64,000 bases of DNA from Sphingomonas kyeonggiensis (GTDB lineage: Bacteria > Pseudomonadota > Alphaproteobacteria > Sphingomonadales > Sphingomonadaceae), in contig NZ_JACIEH010000002.1 in assembly GCF_014196745.1 (NCBI RefSeq), positions 1,178,383-1,242,382 of the forward strand, given 5' to 3'. This document shows, one piece after another, positions 1-9,289 of this stretch. The notes below the pieces were generated by a model. That model ran no database searches. It had not been told where the DNA came from and saw only the letters and a list, made by a program, of their open reading frames with translations. The translations under genes and the position numbers were made by a program. Numbering within the stretch: position 1 is the first letter of the stretch; each line of letters begins with the position of its first letter.

Positions 1-3000
1 GGGGCGGGCGAGACCCTGTCGGTCAATCCGCTGGTGGTCGATCGCGCGCTCGATGCCGACATGATCGTGGCGGGCCAGTACAGCTACCGCCTCACCGCGA
101 CCGGCACGGTGAGCTTCAACGGCCCGCTCCAGTTCCAGCTACTCCAGTCCGCGGGATCGAATGCAGTCAATTTCGACCTGGGCGACACGCTAGACCTGAC
201 CAATGCGACCGGCGGGCTCAACCAGCTGCGCGACGATGCCTATACCCAGCTCAACTGGGGCAACTCCGCGGGGCTCGGTGCCGATGCGCGGGCGGCGGCG
301 CGGATCTATTTCGCCGGCAAGGGGTACAGCTTCATCGGTTCGGCGACGCAGCCGACCGGGATCACGGCGCCGCTTTCGGAGGTCCTCGGTTTCCTGAAGA
401 GCTTCGAGACGACCTATATGGCCGGGCTGACCAGCGGGCGGACGGGCTATACGGGGAACCGTACGCCGACGATCATCCGCTACGGCACCGCCGGCCAGCA
501 GAACAGCCCGACCGCGCCCAACCAGGCCTGGGTGCGCTCCTATGTGCGGACCGGCGACGGCGCGATCAACGTCGCGGCGGCGCGGGACATCGACCTGCGC
601 GGCGCGGCCAATCTGAACGATCGCAACGCGGTCACCTATCGCAAGGCGGACGGGACGTCGACGACGGCCGCGGACTATGGCAGCAGCATCAATGCGTCGT
701 TCGATTTCTCGGCGGCGGCGATCTACACGGCGGGCGTCCGCGTGGCGCCGGTGGATGTCACGGCCCGTATCGCCGGGGGTGGCCTGGTCACCGTCCGGCC
801 CGACAGCCCCTATCTCGATGCAGCGCCCGAGAAGCTGAACTTCATTCCTTCGCCGCTCGGGCTGGCCGAAGCCCCGCCGGTGCTGGCATATGGCGGCGGC
901 GACATCGACCTCATGGCGGGGAGGGACGTGCTCGGCACGCGCGACGTGTGGAGCGAGCGGGTCCTCGGCCTGGCCAACGGAACCCCGCTCGATCCGACGA
1001 TCGGCGAGGCCAGCCAACGCTGGCGCGTTGTTTCCGGCCAGATCGGGGTCGATACCGAATTCGCCCTTTCGCCGCGCTATTTCACCTCTGGCGTCGGCGC
1101 GCTGGCCGGGGGCGACGTGACGATCGACGCCGGGCGTGACGTCGTCGAGCTGACCGTGGCGCTGACCAACGGCGTGTCGACCACGTCCGGTGCCGCCGGA
1201 CCGGTGATGCTGAGCTTCGGCAACGGCAATCTCTCGATCGATGCCGGCCGCGACATCCTGGCGGGGCGCTTCGACGTCGCTTCGGGTGCAGGACGCATCC
1301 ATGCCGAGCGCGACATCGGCGCCTTCGGCCTCGAGCCGTACACCGCCGCCCTCATCGGCAACAAAGTGCCCCCGCAATATGGACGAGTCCGTCTGGCCGA
1401 CGCGGTGGTGGACATCTCGGCCAAGGGATCGGTTACGCTAGCCAGCGTATCGGCGCTCGGCGTGAACAGCTCTACCCAGACGCCCGGGGCGATCGGCTTC
1501 TTCAGCCCGGCTGCCGCGATCGGAATTTCGGCCAATGAGAAGATCGAGCTCGCACCGCGGTTCTTCACGCTGCAATCCGGCCCCGATTACGGGCTGGCGG
1601 ACAGTATCCAGGTTCTTCCGCCGACGGTCGCGCTGACCTCGCTTGCCGGCAGCGTGGTGTTGCCGGCAGGGACGCCGCATTTGCTCTATCCGTCGCCCAT
1701 CGGGCAATTGCGCCTGCTCAGCGACGGCAGCATCAAGGACCTGTCGATCGCGATGAGCGACGCGGATCCGGGCTTCACCGCAGGCGCTTTCATCACGCCC
1801 AATCCCAATGCCTTCGCGATCCCCGCAGTCGTTTCGAGCACCACCAATGCGCAGCTCCGCAGGCAGCATAATCAGCGTCTCACCCATGCGGGCGATATCG
1901 AGCCGGTGCGGATCTACAGCGGTGGCGACATCGTCAACTCGGCGATCTTCCTGCCCAAGCAGGGGCGGATCACCGCGGGCGGCGATATCGTCGACATGTT
2001 CTTCAATGGGCAGAACCTGACTGCGTTCGACGTGACGCGCATCCGCGCGGGCGGGGACATTACCGGAACCATAGCCTCCACACCGGACCTCTTGCCCTAT
2101 GTCCGGTCGAACAATTTCATTCTGGGCGGGCCCGGTACCCTGATCGTCGAGGCGGGCGGCGACATCGGGCCCTTCGTCACTTCCGCCAACATAACCTCCC
2201 CGAATGGCCAGCAGTCGGCAAGCTTCGGCGGCGGCATCCGGACGATCGGCAATGACTATAATCCCTGGCTGGCCGAAACGGGTGCGGATCTCCAGGTCCG
2301 CTTCGGCATGGCCGCCGGTGCCGACTATACGGCATTGCGAGAGACCTATCTCAACCCGGCGAACTTCGCGAAGCTGGACGGCGATCTGTTCGAGCAGGTC
2401 ACCGATACCTTTGGCAACCAGCGGCCCGATCGCAGCAGGCAGATCTATGCGCCTCTCCTCGCCGAATGGCTGCGCGACAATGCGCCTGAAGCATTTGCCG
2501 CGATCTTCGGTGGCCAGGGGTTCGCCGACGCGGCGGCACTGAGCCAGGCGGCCTATGGCCGTGCCGATGCGCTCTATCAGGCCTTCGCCAAGGTCGATCC
2601 GCTGCGCCAGCAGGACTTCCTGATCAACCGGCTCTATTTCAACGAGATCGAGGCTGTCGGCGTCAGGAACGGCCCCTCGTTCCAGCAATATGTCCGCGGC
2701 TACCGGGCGATCCAGACGCTGTTTCCGGCGAACCTCGGCTATACCGACAATCTCGCGCCTTACGCGCTCGATCCGTCGACGATCTCCCCGGATCACCCGC
2801 TCGGCGAGCCGGTGCGCAACATCGTCAATGGCCAGCCGCAAAAGGCCGAGCGGATCGTTACCGGCAATGTCGACCTGCGGCTTGCCACGATCCAGACCGC
2901 ACGCGGTGGCGACGTCACGATCCTGGGGCCCGGCGGCGACGTCATCGCCGGTTCGATCGTCCGTACGGCGGATCAGGCGACGCGTCGGGCAACGGCATTC

Positions 3001-3714
3001 CAGTTGCAGACGTCTTTCCTGGAGCGGGGTCTGGTGAATCAGATCATCGGCGCGCAGTTCGCGTCCATACCGCTCGGCTATGAGGGTGTGCTGACGCTGC
3101 GCGGCGGCGAGATCCGGTCCTTCACCGACGGGGATTTCATCCTCAACCAGAGCCGCGTGTTCACCCAGCAGGGCGGCGGTATCGTCATGTGGTCGTCGAA
3201 CGGCGACCTCAATGCCGGCCAGGGGCCGAAGAGCGCCTCGAACTTCCCGCCGGTCACGATCCGCTTCGATGAGGACGGGCTGGCGGACGTCAACAGCGTC
3301 GGCAGCGTCTCGGGCGCCGGTATCGGCACTTTCAAGCGGACACCGGAGGATCCGGCGTCGGACGTGATCCTGATCGCGCCGGTGGGCGAAGTCGATGCCG
3401 GCGACGCGGGCGTGCGCGCCTCGGGCAATGTCGTGGTCGCGGCGGCACGGGTGGCGAACGCGGACAATTTCAAGGCAGCGGGAGACGTCACCGGCGTACC
3501 GAGCCAGGGCGTCGCCAATGTGAACGTGACCCCCAACGGCGCCAATGAAGTCCAGGCCCAGCTGCGCGACGCCACGCGGAGCGCGCAGCCGCCGGTCGAT
3601 CGTCGCTCGATCATCACCGTCGACGTCCTCGGGCCAGCGCGCGACGGCCGCTGCGAGGATCGCAACGCGGGCGACGATCCCGACTGCGCGCCGGGCGGCG
3701 ATCGACAGCAATGA
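1..3714 (+). CDS. Filamentous-haemagglutinin-like surface protein, 5' end outside window
   Basis: The reading frame is open from the first base, so this is the C-terminal ~1237 residues of a larger protein; the first internal ATG at 61 is not the start. The protein is rich in short repeats of the type GGDI, AGRD and GGDV spaced through Gly/Ala/Thr/Val-rich sequence, as in the right-handed beta-helix of secreted haemagglutinins. The last ~150 residues (around EVDAGDAGVRASGNVVVAA) resemble the DUF3739-type C-terminal region of filamentous haemagglutinin family proteins. There is no C-terminal beta-barrel, so export by a two-partner TpsB transporter is expected from family knowledge, but no tpsB gene is in the window. 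The extreme C-terminus is charged and carries two Cys (CEDRNAGDDPDC), possibly a disulfide. Role inferred: adhesion or surface structure. A Hint-domain gene follows after 42 bases. Confidence 0.8.
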   Translation, partial: GAGETLSVNPLVVDRALDADMIVAGQYSYRLTATGTVSFNGPLQFQLLQSAGSNAVNFDLGDTLDLTNATGGLNQLRDDAYTQLNWGNSAGLGADARAAARIYFAGKGYSFIGSATQPTGITAPLSEVLGFLKSFETTYMAGLTSGRTGYTGNRTPTIIRYGTAGQQNSPTAPNQAWVRSYVRTGDGAINVAAARDIDLRGAANLNDRNAVTYRKADGTSTTAADYGSSINASFDFSAAAIYTAGVRVAPVDVTARIAGGGLVTVRPDSPYLDAAPEKLNFIPSPLGLAEAPPVLAYGGGDIDLMAGRDVLGTRDVWSERVLGLANGTPLDPTIGEASQRWRVVSGQIGVDTEFALSPRYFTSGVGALAGGDVTIDAGRDVVELTVALTNGVSTTSGAAGPVMLSFGNGNLSIDAGRDILAGRFDVASGAGRIHAERDIGAFGLEPYTAALIGNKVPPQYGRVRLADAVVDISAKGSVTLASVSALGVNSSTQTPGAIGFFSPAAAIGISANEKIELAPRFFTLQSGPDYGLADSIQVLPPTVALTSLAGSVVLPAGTPHLLYPSPIGQLRLLSDGSIKDLSIAMSDADPGFTAGAFITPNPNAFAIPAVVSSTTNAQLRRQHNQRLTHAGDIEPVRIYSGGDIVNSAIFLPKQGRITAGGDIVDMFFNGQNLTAFDVTRIRAGGDITGTIASTPDLLPYVRSNNFILGGPGTLIVEAGGDIGPFVTSANITSPNGQQSASFGGGIRTIGNDYNPWLAETGADLQVRFGMAAGADYTALRETYLNPANFAKLDGDLFEQVTDTFGNQRPDRSRQIYAPLLAEWLRDNAPEAFAAIFGGQGFADAAALSQAAYGRADALYQAFAKVDPLRQQDFLINRLYFNEIEAVGVRNGPSFQQYVRGYRAIQTLFPANLGYTDNLAPYALDPSTISPDHPLGEPVRNIVNGQPQKAERIVTGNVDLRLATIQTARGGDVTILGPGGDVIAGSIVRTADQATRRATAFQLQTSFLERGLVNQIIGAQFASIPLGYEGVLTLRGGEIRSFTDGDFILNQSRVFTQQGGGIVMWSSNGDLNAGQGPKSASNFPPVTIRFDEDGLADVNSVGSVSGAGIGTFKRTPEDPASDVILIAPVGEVDAGDAGVRASGNVVVAAARVANADNFKAAGDVTGVPSQGVANVNVTPNGANEVQAQLRDATRSAQPPVDRRSIITVDVLGPARDGRCEDRNAGDDPDCAPGGDRQQ

Positions 3715-3756
3715 CGTGCGTTTTCCAGCGTTTTTCTATTTCATCGGAGATTTGAA

Positions 3757-5217
3757 ATGGCGGGTGATCCCAGCAATCCGTTCAATGACAAGCTTGTTCA
3801 GCTCAACGGGGTGGATTTCGGTCCAGTTAAGGCTCTTGTGCGATCGGGGCCGGACGATTTGAATGCCGTAGGCGATAATATCACCGCAACCAGCGGCGGA
3901 TCTAATACTCTGGTTAATACATTGAATGTCGTGAGCTACGGCTATACGGCGGGATTCAATGACGGAGTGGCTTACAGGCCACCGGTATTCGGTATCATCA
4001 CCTTCTCCAATCTCCCGAATACCGGTATCGATGTGCCGGGTCCCTATCAGCAATATGCGATCATCGGATTTTCTTCGAATGGTCTTCTGCTGTATCGTAT
4101 GCTCTACAGCGATATGAGATATGCCCGGGTCGATTATATGGACGCGGGTTTTGGCGGTGCGATTTTCTCTGAAACTGGTTTCGATACTGGAGACGTCACC
4201 TTTCCCGTGACGTTCAGTTACAACCCCAGCACCTATACGGCCTGTTTCGCCGAAGGTACGCCACTGCTCACGCCGTCGGGACCGCGCCTGGTCGAGGAGT
4301 TGGCAGCGGGGGATATGATCCTGACCGCGGGAGGCGCGCAGCGCCCGATCAAATGGGTCGGCTGGTCGAGCATGCGCCCCGCGCGCCATCCGCATCCGGA
4401 CGAGGTCAATCCGGTGCGCGTCAAGGCTCATGCCTTCGCGCCGAACGTGCCCGAGCATGACGTGCGCCTCTCGCCGGGCCATGCCCTCCATGTCGACGGG
4501 GTGCTGGTGCCTGCCGGCCGCCTGATCAATGGTGCGACGATCGTCCAGGAAGCAGTCGAGACGATCCGCTACTTCCACGTCGAACTCGATACGCACGACC
4601 TTCTGGTCGCAGCGGGCCTGCCCTGCGAGAGCTATCTGGACGACGGCAATCGCGCCAGCTTCGTCAATTCGGGCGAAGCGGTAGCGCTGCATGGCCGGCT
4701 CGACCCGAAGAGCTGGGACGATGCCTGCGCGCCGATGGTCGCGGCGGGGCCGCAGCTCGTGGAGATCCAGCAGCGCCTCCACGCGCGCGCCGAGGCGCTC
4801 GGTTGGGTGCGGAGCGAGGATGCCGGCCTGGCGATCGTCGCCGACGGCGTCGAGTTGGCGCCGCTCCATGTCGCGGGCGATCGCTATTGGTTCGCGCTGC
4901 CGGTGGCGGACGAGATCGTCCTCCACTCCAATCACGGCATGTTGTCGCAGCTGGTTCCGGGGCTCGCCGATCACCGGCAGCTCGGTGTCGCGGTGTCGCA
5001 GCTCCGGCTCGATGGGGAAGCTATCGGCCTCGACAGCCACGTCCTGGCGTCCGGCTTCCATGCGCTCGAGCAGAGCGAACAGCTCTGCTGGCGCTGGACC
5101 GACGGCAATGCGACGCTCGCGCTCAAGCCGGCCGCGCCGGCCATGCTCGAAATCGAGCTCGTCATGATCGCGCCGTCCTGGACCAGCCCGATGCCGGCGC
5201 TTCGCATCGTTGCCTGA
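3757..5217 (+). CDS. Hint-domain protein (Hint_2 type)
   Basis: 486 residues. The ATG at 3757 has a GGAGA ribosome site at 3746-3750. Residues 1-~160 form an unrecognised, relatively Tyr/Phe/Asn-rich region. From ~162 comes a Hint_2-like domain: it opens with CFAEGTPLLTPSGPR, the Cys being the position of the self-processing nucleophile in Hint folds, followed by VEELAAGDMILT and the later LSPGHALHVDG block with the conserved His. The remaining ~250 C-terminal residues look beta-rich. Hint domains of inteins and hedgehog proteins carry out autoproteolysis; in bacterial surface proteins of this type the activity is mostly unproven. No N-terminal signal peptide is evident. It sits 42 bases behind the haemagglutinin gene and is probably co-transcribed with it, so a role in processing or anchoring a surface protein is possible but only inferred. 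Confidence 0.8.
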   Translation: MAGDPSNPFNDKLVQLNGVDFGPVKALVRSGPDDLNAVGDNITATSGGSNTLVNTLNVVSYGYTAGFNDGVAYRPPVFGIITFSNLPNTGIDVPGPYQQYAIIGFSSNGLLLYRMLYSDMRYARVDYMDAGFGGAIFSETGFDTGDVTFPVTFSYNPSTYTACFAEGTPLLTPSGPRLVEELAAGDMILTAGGAQRPIKWVGWSSMRPARHPHPDEVNPVRVKAHAFAPNVPEHDVRLSPGHALHVDGVLVPAGRLINGATIVQEAVETIRYFHVELDTHDLLVAAGLPCESYLDDGNRASFVNSGEAVALHGRLDPKSWDDACAPMVAAGPQLVEIQQRLHARAEALGWVRSEDAGLAIVADGVELAPLHVAGDRYWFALPVADEIVLHSNHGMLSQLVPGLADHRQLGVAVSQLRLDGEAIGLDSHVLASGFHALEQSEQLCWRWTDGNATLALKPAAPAMLEIELVMIAPSWTSPMPALRIVA

Positions 5218-5222
5218 CATTG

Positions 5223-5253
5223 GCGAGGGCCCGGCCGTTAGCCGGGCCCTCGC
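5223..5253. terminator. Perfect 13-bp inverted repeat between Hint and sulfotransferase genes
   Basis: Arms 5223-5235 and 5241-5253 are perfect reverse complements with a 5-base loop. The element starts five bases after the Hint stop codon. No U-tract follows on the plus strand, so it is either an attenuating hairpin or a non-canonical terminator in front of the TTG-started downstream gene. Confidence 0.55.
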
Positions 5254-5271
5254 TCCAAGGGAGTTTGCCTT

Positions 5272-7122
5272 TTGCTCGACGTGATCGAGAAGCAGGATGC
5301 CAATCAGGGGCCGGCCCAGGGTTCGGCATGTGCGTGCCAATCGGGCCTCAGCCGGGACAAGTGCTGCGAGCTGGATCTCAGCCGGACTGAGCGTGTCCCG
5401 CCGGAGAGGCACGCGGAGGCGCTGACCGACCTGACTCGTGCCTTTCATGCGGGCGACCGGGAGACTGCGCGCCGCCTGGCAATCGAAGTGCTCGAGGTCT
5501 CACCCGGCCAGCGCGATGCGCTGGGCGCGCTCTTCAACCTGCTGCGTGAGGCCCGGCAATCGCAGGCGGCGGCCTCGGTGGTCAATCGGATGGCCCATCT
5601 CGATCCCAACGACGCGACCATCAGGTCGGTGGCGGCGAACTTCTTCCTGGAGCACAACGACATACCGCATGCGAACATGCATGGGCGCATGCTGGTCCGA
5701 CTGGCACCGGAGGAATCGGTCGCGCATTTCGCAATGGGCCGCATCTTCCTGGCGAGCGGCAAGGCGCAGGCTGCGGAGGTACATCTCCAGCTCGCCGAGC
5801 AACTCGCCGATCCGGCCAAGCGGAACGCGCCTGATCTTCTGGCGGCACGCGCCCTCGCGCTGCGGGAACAGGGCAAGTTCGCCGCGGCACGCGCGATCTA
5901 CGAACGCCTCTCCGAACAGAACGGCCTGAGCCTCCAGATGATGCTCGACTGGGCCACGCTCGAGGAATCCGCGCGCGATTTCCCCGCTGCCTTCGCGCTG
6001 CTCGATCGTGCGGACGCGATGCCCGGAACCGACATGCGTGCTGCGGTGATGCGCGCCGGCCTCCATCGCCGCGTCAAGGAACCCCAGCGCGCGCTAGAGG
6101 CGATCGGTGCGCCGGGCGAGGAGGTCGAAGGGAGCGGGGCGCTGCTGGCCCGGGGCCAGATCCTCGACTCGCTGGGCCGCCATGACGAGGCGTTCGCCTG
6201 CTTCGCCGCGTACAAGGCACGCGTCCGCGAGGGGGGCGGGGTCTATATGGCCGAGGAGGCGAGCCAGCTGGTCCGTGCGCTGGAGGATTTCTTCACCGAG
6301 GGCCGGACTCGGCTCCTGCCCCGCGCCGCGGTTCGCGAGGCGAGCCCGCAACCCATCTTCATCGTCGGCTTCCCGCGCTCGGGAACCACGCTCGTCGAGC
6401 AGACGCTCAGTTCGCATCCGGAAATCTCGGCGGGTGACGAACTCCCGATCATCCATTCGATCGCGCAGCGCACGCAACTCCTGCTCGGCAGCCCTGGCGC
6501 CTACCCGATCGCGCTGAGCGAGCTCTGGCTGGGCGATCGGCGCGGCCATGTCGATACGTTGCGCGACCTCTACCTCAACGAGGCGCGGGAAATGGGTGCG
6601 GTAGCGCCGGACAAGCGATGGTTCACCGACAAGATGCCGCTCAATGAGACGCATCTCGGCCTGATCGGCCTGTTGTTCCCGAGGTCGCCGATCATCCACC
6701 TCGTCCGGCATCCGCTCGACGTGGTGCTCTCGGTCTTCTCGAACGGCCTGACCCACGGCTTCTATTGTGCCAGCGCGCTGGAGACCGCCGCTACGCACTA
6801 CGCCCTGATCGCCGACCTGATCGCGCATTACCGGTCGGCGATGCCGCTTCATTATCATGCGGTGCGCTATGAGGATCTGGTCACCGACCAGGAGCGCGAA
6901 GTGCGCGCGATGCTCGACTTCATCGGCGAGCCATTCGATCCGGGGGTACTCGCCTTTCACGAGAATGCCCGCCACGCCCGTACCGCCAGCTATGCCCAGG
7001 TGACCGAGAAGCTCTACACGCGATCGCGATTCCGCTATCGCAACTATCTGAAGCATCTCGAACCGGTGATCCCGATCCTGATGCCGGCGATCGAGCGGCT
7101 CGGCTATACGGTCGAGCGGTAG
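5272..7122 (+). CDS. TPR-repeat sulfotransferase
   Basis: 616 residues. The start is a TTG with an AAGGGAG ribosome site about 9 bases upstream. Residues ~45-330 are helical TPR-type repeats. From ~362 the sequence reads IFIVGFPRSGTTLVEQ, the PAPS 5'-phosphosulfate loop of the Sulfotransfer_3 family, and further on IIHLVRHPLDVVLSVF supplies the 3'-phosphate-binding Arg/Ser element. The combination TPR plus Sulfotransfer_3 is a known architecture in proteobacteria. The expected reaction is transfer of sulfate from PAPS to a hydroxyl or amine; the acceptor (protein, glycan or small molecule) cannot be read from sequence. No signal peptide is evident, so it is probably cytoplasmic. It lies behind two surface-protein genes, which would fit modification of a secreted product, but this is inference. 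Confidence 0.85.
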   Translation: MLDVIEKQDANQGPAQGSACACQSGLSRDKCCELDLSRTERVPPERHAEALTDLTRAFHAGDRETARRLAIEVLEVSPGQRDALGALFNLLREARQSQAAASVVNRMAHLDPNDATIRSVAANFFLEHNDIPHANMHGRMLVRLAPEESVAHFAMGRIFLASGKAQAAEVHLQLAEQLADPAKRNAPDLLAARALALREQGKFAAARAIYERLSEQNGLSLQMMLDWATLEESARDFPAAFALLDRADAMPGTDMRAAVMRAGLHRRVKEPQRALEAIGAPGEEVEGSGALLARGQILDSLGRHDEAFACFAAYKARVREGGGVYMAEEASQLVRALEDFFTEGRTRLLPRAAVREASPQPIFIVGFPRSGTTLVEQTLSSHPEISAGDELPIIHSIAQRTQLLLGSPGAYPIALSELWLGDRRGHVDTLRDLYLNEAREMGAVAPDKRWFTDKMPLNETHLGLIGLLFPRSPIIHLVRHPLDVVLSVFSNGLTHGFYCASALETAATHYALIADLIAHYRSAMPLHYHAVRYEDLVTDQEREVRAMLDFIGEPFDPGVLAFHENARHARTASYAQVTEKLYTRSRFRYRNYLKHLEPVIPILMPAIERLGYTVER

Positions 7123-7141
7123 CGAGGACTATCGGCAGGAA

Positions 7142-7167
7142 ACGGCCCCGGATTTTCTCGGGGCCGT
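7142..7167. terminator. Hairpin between convergent genes
   Basis: Arms 7142-7150 and 7159-7167 are a perfect 9-bp inverted repeat with an 8-base loop, placed between the stop codons of the sulfotransferase (plus) and the first PstS-like gene (minus). Short T runs follow on both strands (CCTT on plus, TTTCC on minus), consistent with a bidirectional terminator. Confidence 0.6.
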
Positions 7168-7187
7168 CCTTGCCCTGTCGCCAGTGC

Positions 7188-9143
7188 CTAGATGCCCGCC
7201 TTGCCCGAGCAGGTGCTGTTGGCGGACGCGGGGGTGCCCATGAACAGGTTGTACCCGCCGAGCGTGCCGCTGACGCTCGAAGGCTCCACCGAGTTCTTCA
7301 GGAAAGTCTCGCGCACTGCGTGCTTCCACGGAGTCGGAAGCGCGCCGATGTTCGAGCGGATGAGCAGGCCCGAACTGACAAACGTGGCGGCGACGCGGGT
7401 GAAGATGCCCGTGCGGTTGGTGCCCGTGCCATCAAAGGTAGGGACATAGTCGGTGTTGAAATTGAGGAAGTTGACCATTGCGGTGCCATTCGAACCGCTG
7501 GCATCGGTCGCGTAGCAGGTATAGCCCAGGAACTGGGTCGTGCCGGTGATCGGATAGCCGGCCGAGGGGTTCTGAAGGCCCGTTCCTGCATAGATCACGT
7601 CGTACCAGGCGAGCGGGTTGGTGCGCTTGGCATTGCCCTTCACGCCCGGGGTGCCGCCCTGATAGCTCGGGATACGGACCTGGCGGGTATCGGCGCTTGC
7701 GTCGTTGAGCGTGCCATCGCTGGTCGACTGCGGCGGGAGGATCGTGCCGAAGGCAGTCGTGGCGTTCTGCGCGCTCGGCATGTGCCACAGGCCGGTCGTG
7801 GCGTTCTGCAATGCCATCGCCTTCAGTCCGCCGGGCGCGCTCGGCGAACCGTCGATGAAGGCTGCGCCGATATAGCCGATCTTGCCGTTGAGCTTCACGG
7901 TGTTGTCCGAAGGCGAGACATAGTCGGGCGCGAACTTGATCGCGCTGGCAATGTTGTGATCACCCAGGGTGACGAGGAACAGGCCAGTGCCGTTCGAGAC
8001 CGTGGGGGAGGGCTGCGAGCTCACCTTGCCGGCGTTGGTGGCTGGGGTGACGATCGCGCTGCCGCTCCAATATTCGGCACCGACCACCGTGGCGCCCGAG
8101 AAGTTCGGGCTGCCCGGGACGCCGGCGTCGTTCGGCGAGGTGTTGCCGGCTTCCGGCGCCGTGCTGCCGGTCCGTAGGCCGGTATCGATGCTGACGCTGT
8201 CGAACACCGGACGCACCGCGGCGGTCACCGTGCGGTTGTACGGCAGCGTATCGGCGTTGGTGGCGTATTTGTTGCCGCTGGCAACCGTGCCGCACTGGGC
8301 GGCGAGGGCGCGGGTGAAGATGTCGGTCGTGCCCGAACGGTCGAGACGGCCGACCAGGCGGACCGGAACGCCGTCCGCATTCCAGCGGGCCGCGGCATCG
8401 GCCGAGTCGCGCAGGCTCGTGCCGCCATTGTCGGCGGTGAAGGCAGCGTTGTTGAAGTTGACGATGGTGCCGTTGAAGACGCCGCAGAGCGTCGACTGGC
8501 TCAGGCGCAGGCCGCCGGCATTGGTGCCCAGGATGGTCTGCGGGTTCGATAGGTTGAAGAAATAGTCGGTGGTGACGCCGCCGACCGTCTTGCGGCCGTA
8601 GTTCGGGCTGTAGGCGATCGCGATTGGAAGCACGAACTTCGGGAACATGATCGGCGCGCCGCCATTGGTCTGCGCGGCGCCGCTGGTGTAGCTGGTCAGG
8701 TCGCCGTCCGTGACCGACGAATCGGCGAAGGCGAACTGGACCTTGTTCCAGGTGCCGAAGGGGTTCGGATTTATTGTGTTGATCACGAAGGCGGGAACCG
8801 AGGTGAGCGAGCCCGGTGCGATCCAGGCGTTGCGTGCGTTACCCGAACCCGAGCTGAGATAGCGGCCGAGGAAGCCGGGCCAGAGGTCCGTGGTCGCGCA
8901 GCTGATGAGCAGGTTCGTCGGCTCGGGGATTGCAATGAAGCCGTTGCCGAGCACGCCGAGGTTCGAATAGCCGCCGTTGCAGTTGAGCTCCTGTACGAGC
9001 GCGCCCTGGATCGAGCTTGCGCCGGTGCCGTGCAGTGCACGCTCCCCGTCGTTGCTCGCGGTGGTCTGGGCCTGCGCGGAGGCGCAGGCGATGGCTCCGG
9101 AGGCGATCGCCGCCAGAATCAGGGTCTTGCTGGAATATTGCAT
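7188..9143 (-). CDS. Secreted PstS-like substrate-binding protein, paralogue 1
   Basis: 651 residues. The ATG at 9143 is preceded by GGGAGA. Residues 1-26 are a signal peptide ending AQAQ. The mature N-terminus carries HGTGASSIQ, the place of the GAGATFP motif of phosphate-binding PstS. A central block RLVGRLDRSGTTDIFTRALA (~residue 262-281) matches the RxDxSGTT phosphate-binding loop of the family, and LSQSTLCGVFNGTIVNF matches the PstS segment just before it. PstS is about 320-350 residues, so this protein is nearly double, with added sequence both before and after the SGTT loop. It is 62% or more similar by eye to its neighbour over the last 500 residues. No permease or ATPase of a Pst transporter is nearby; a T2SS operon starts divergently beyond the paralogue. 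Likely a periplasmic or extracellular ligand-binding (possibly phosphate-binding) protein and candidate T2SS cargo; the cargo role is inference. Confidence 0.75.
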   Translation of the reverse strand: MQYSSKTLILAAIASGAIACASAQAQTTASNDGERALHGTGASSIQGALVQELNCNGGYSNLGVLGNGFIAIPEPTNLLISCATTDLWPGFLGRYLSSGSGNARNAWIAPGSLTSVPAFVINTINPNPFGTWNKVQFAFADSSVTDGDLTSYTSGAAQTNGGAPIMFPKFVLPIAIAYSPNYGRKTVGGVTTDYFFNLSNPQTILGTNAGGLRLSQSTLCGVFNGTIVNFNNAAFTADNGGTSLRDSADAAARWNADGVPVRLVGRLDRSGTTDIFTRALAAQCGTVASGNKYATNADTLPYNRTVTAAVRPVFDSVSIDTGLRTGSTAPEAGNTSPNDAGVPGSPNFSGATVVGAEYWSGSAIVTPATNAGKVSSQPSPTVSNGTGLFLVTLGDHNIASAIKFAPDYVSPSDNTVKLNGKIGYIGAAFIDGSPSAPGGLKAMALQNATTGLWHMPSAQNATTAFGTILPPQSTSDGTLNDASADTRQVRIPSYQGGTPGVKGNAKRTNPLAWYDVIYAGTGLQNPSAGYPITGTTQFLGYTCYATDASGSNGTAMVNFLNFNTDYVPTFDGTGTNRTGIFTRVAATFVSSGLLIRSNIGALPTPWKHAVRETFLKNSVEPSSVSGTLGGYNLFMGTPASANSTCSGKAGI

Positions 9144-9236
9144 CGAAAGTCTCCCGGTTGGTATTGCGGACCGATGCGAACCTTCGGGGATTTCGTTCTC
9201 TGGGGGCCTTTCCAGGTCCTGGTGCGGTAACGAAAA

Positions 9237-9266
9237 CGGCGGCCCCGGATTGCTCCAAGGCCGCCG
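9237..9266 (-). terminator. Rho-independent terminator of PstS-like paralogue 2
   Basis: On the minus strand, an 8-bp GC-only stem (9259-9266 with 9237-9244) is followed directly by TTTT (9236-9233). It lies 24 bases past the stop codon of the downstream-reading gene, so the two paralogues are probably separate transcripts, or paralogue 1 is expressed by read-through. Confidence 0.65.
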
Positions 9267-9289
9267 CAGTTTCTGGTTATCCTATGTAC

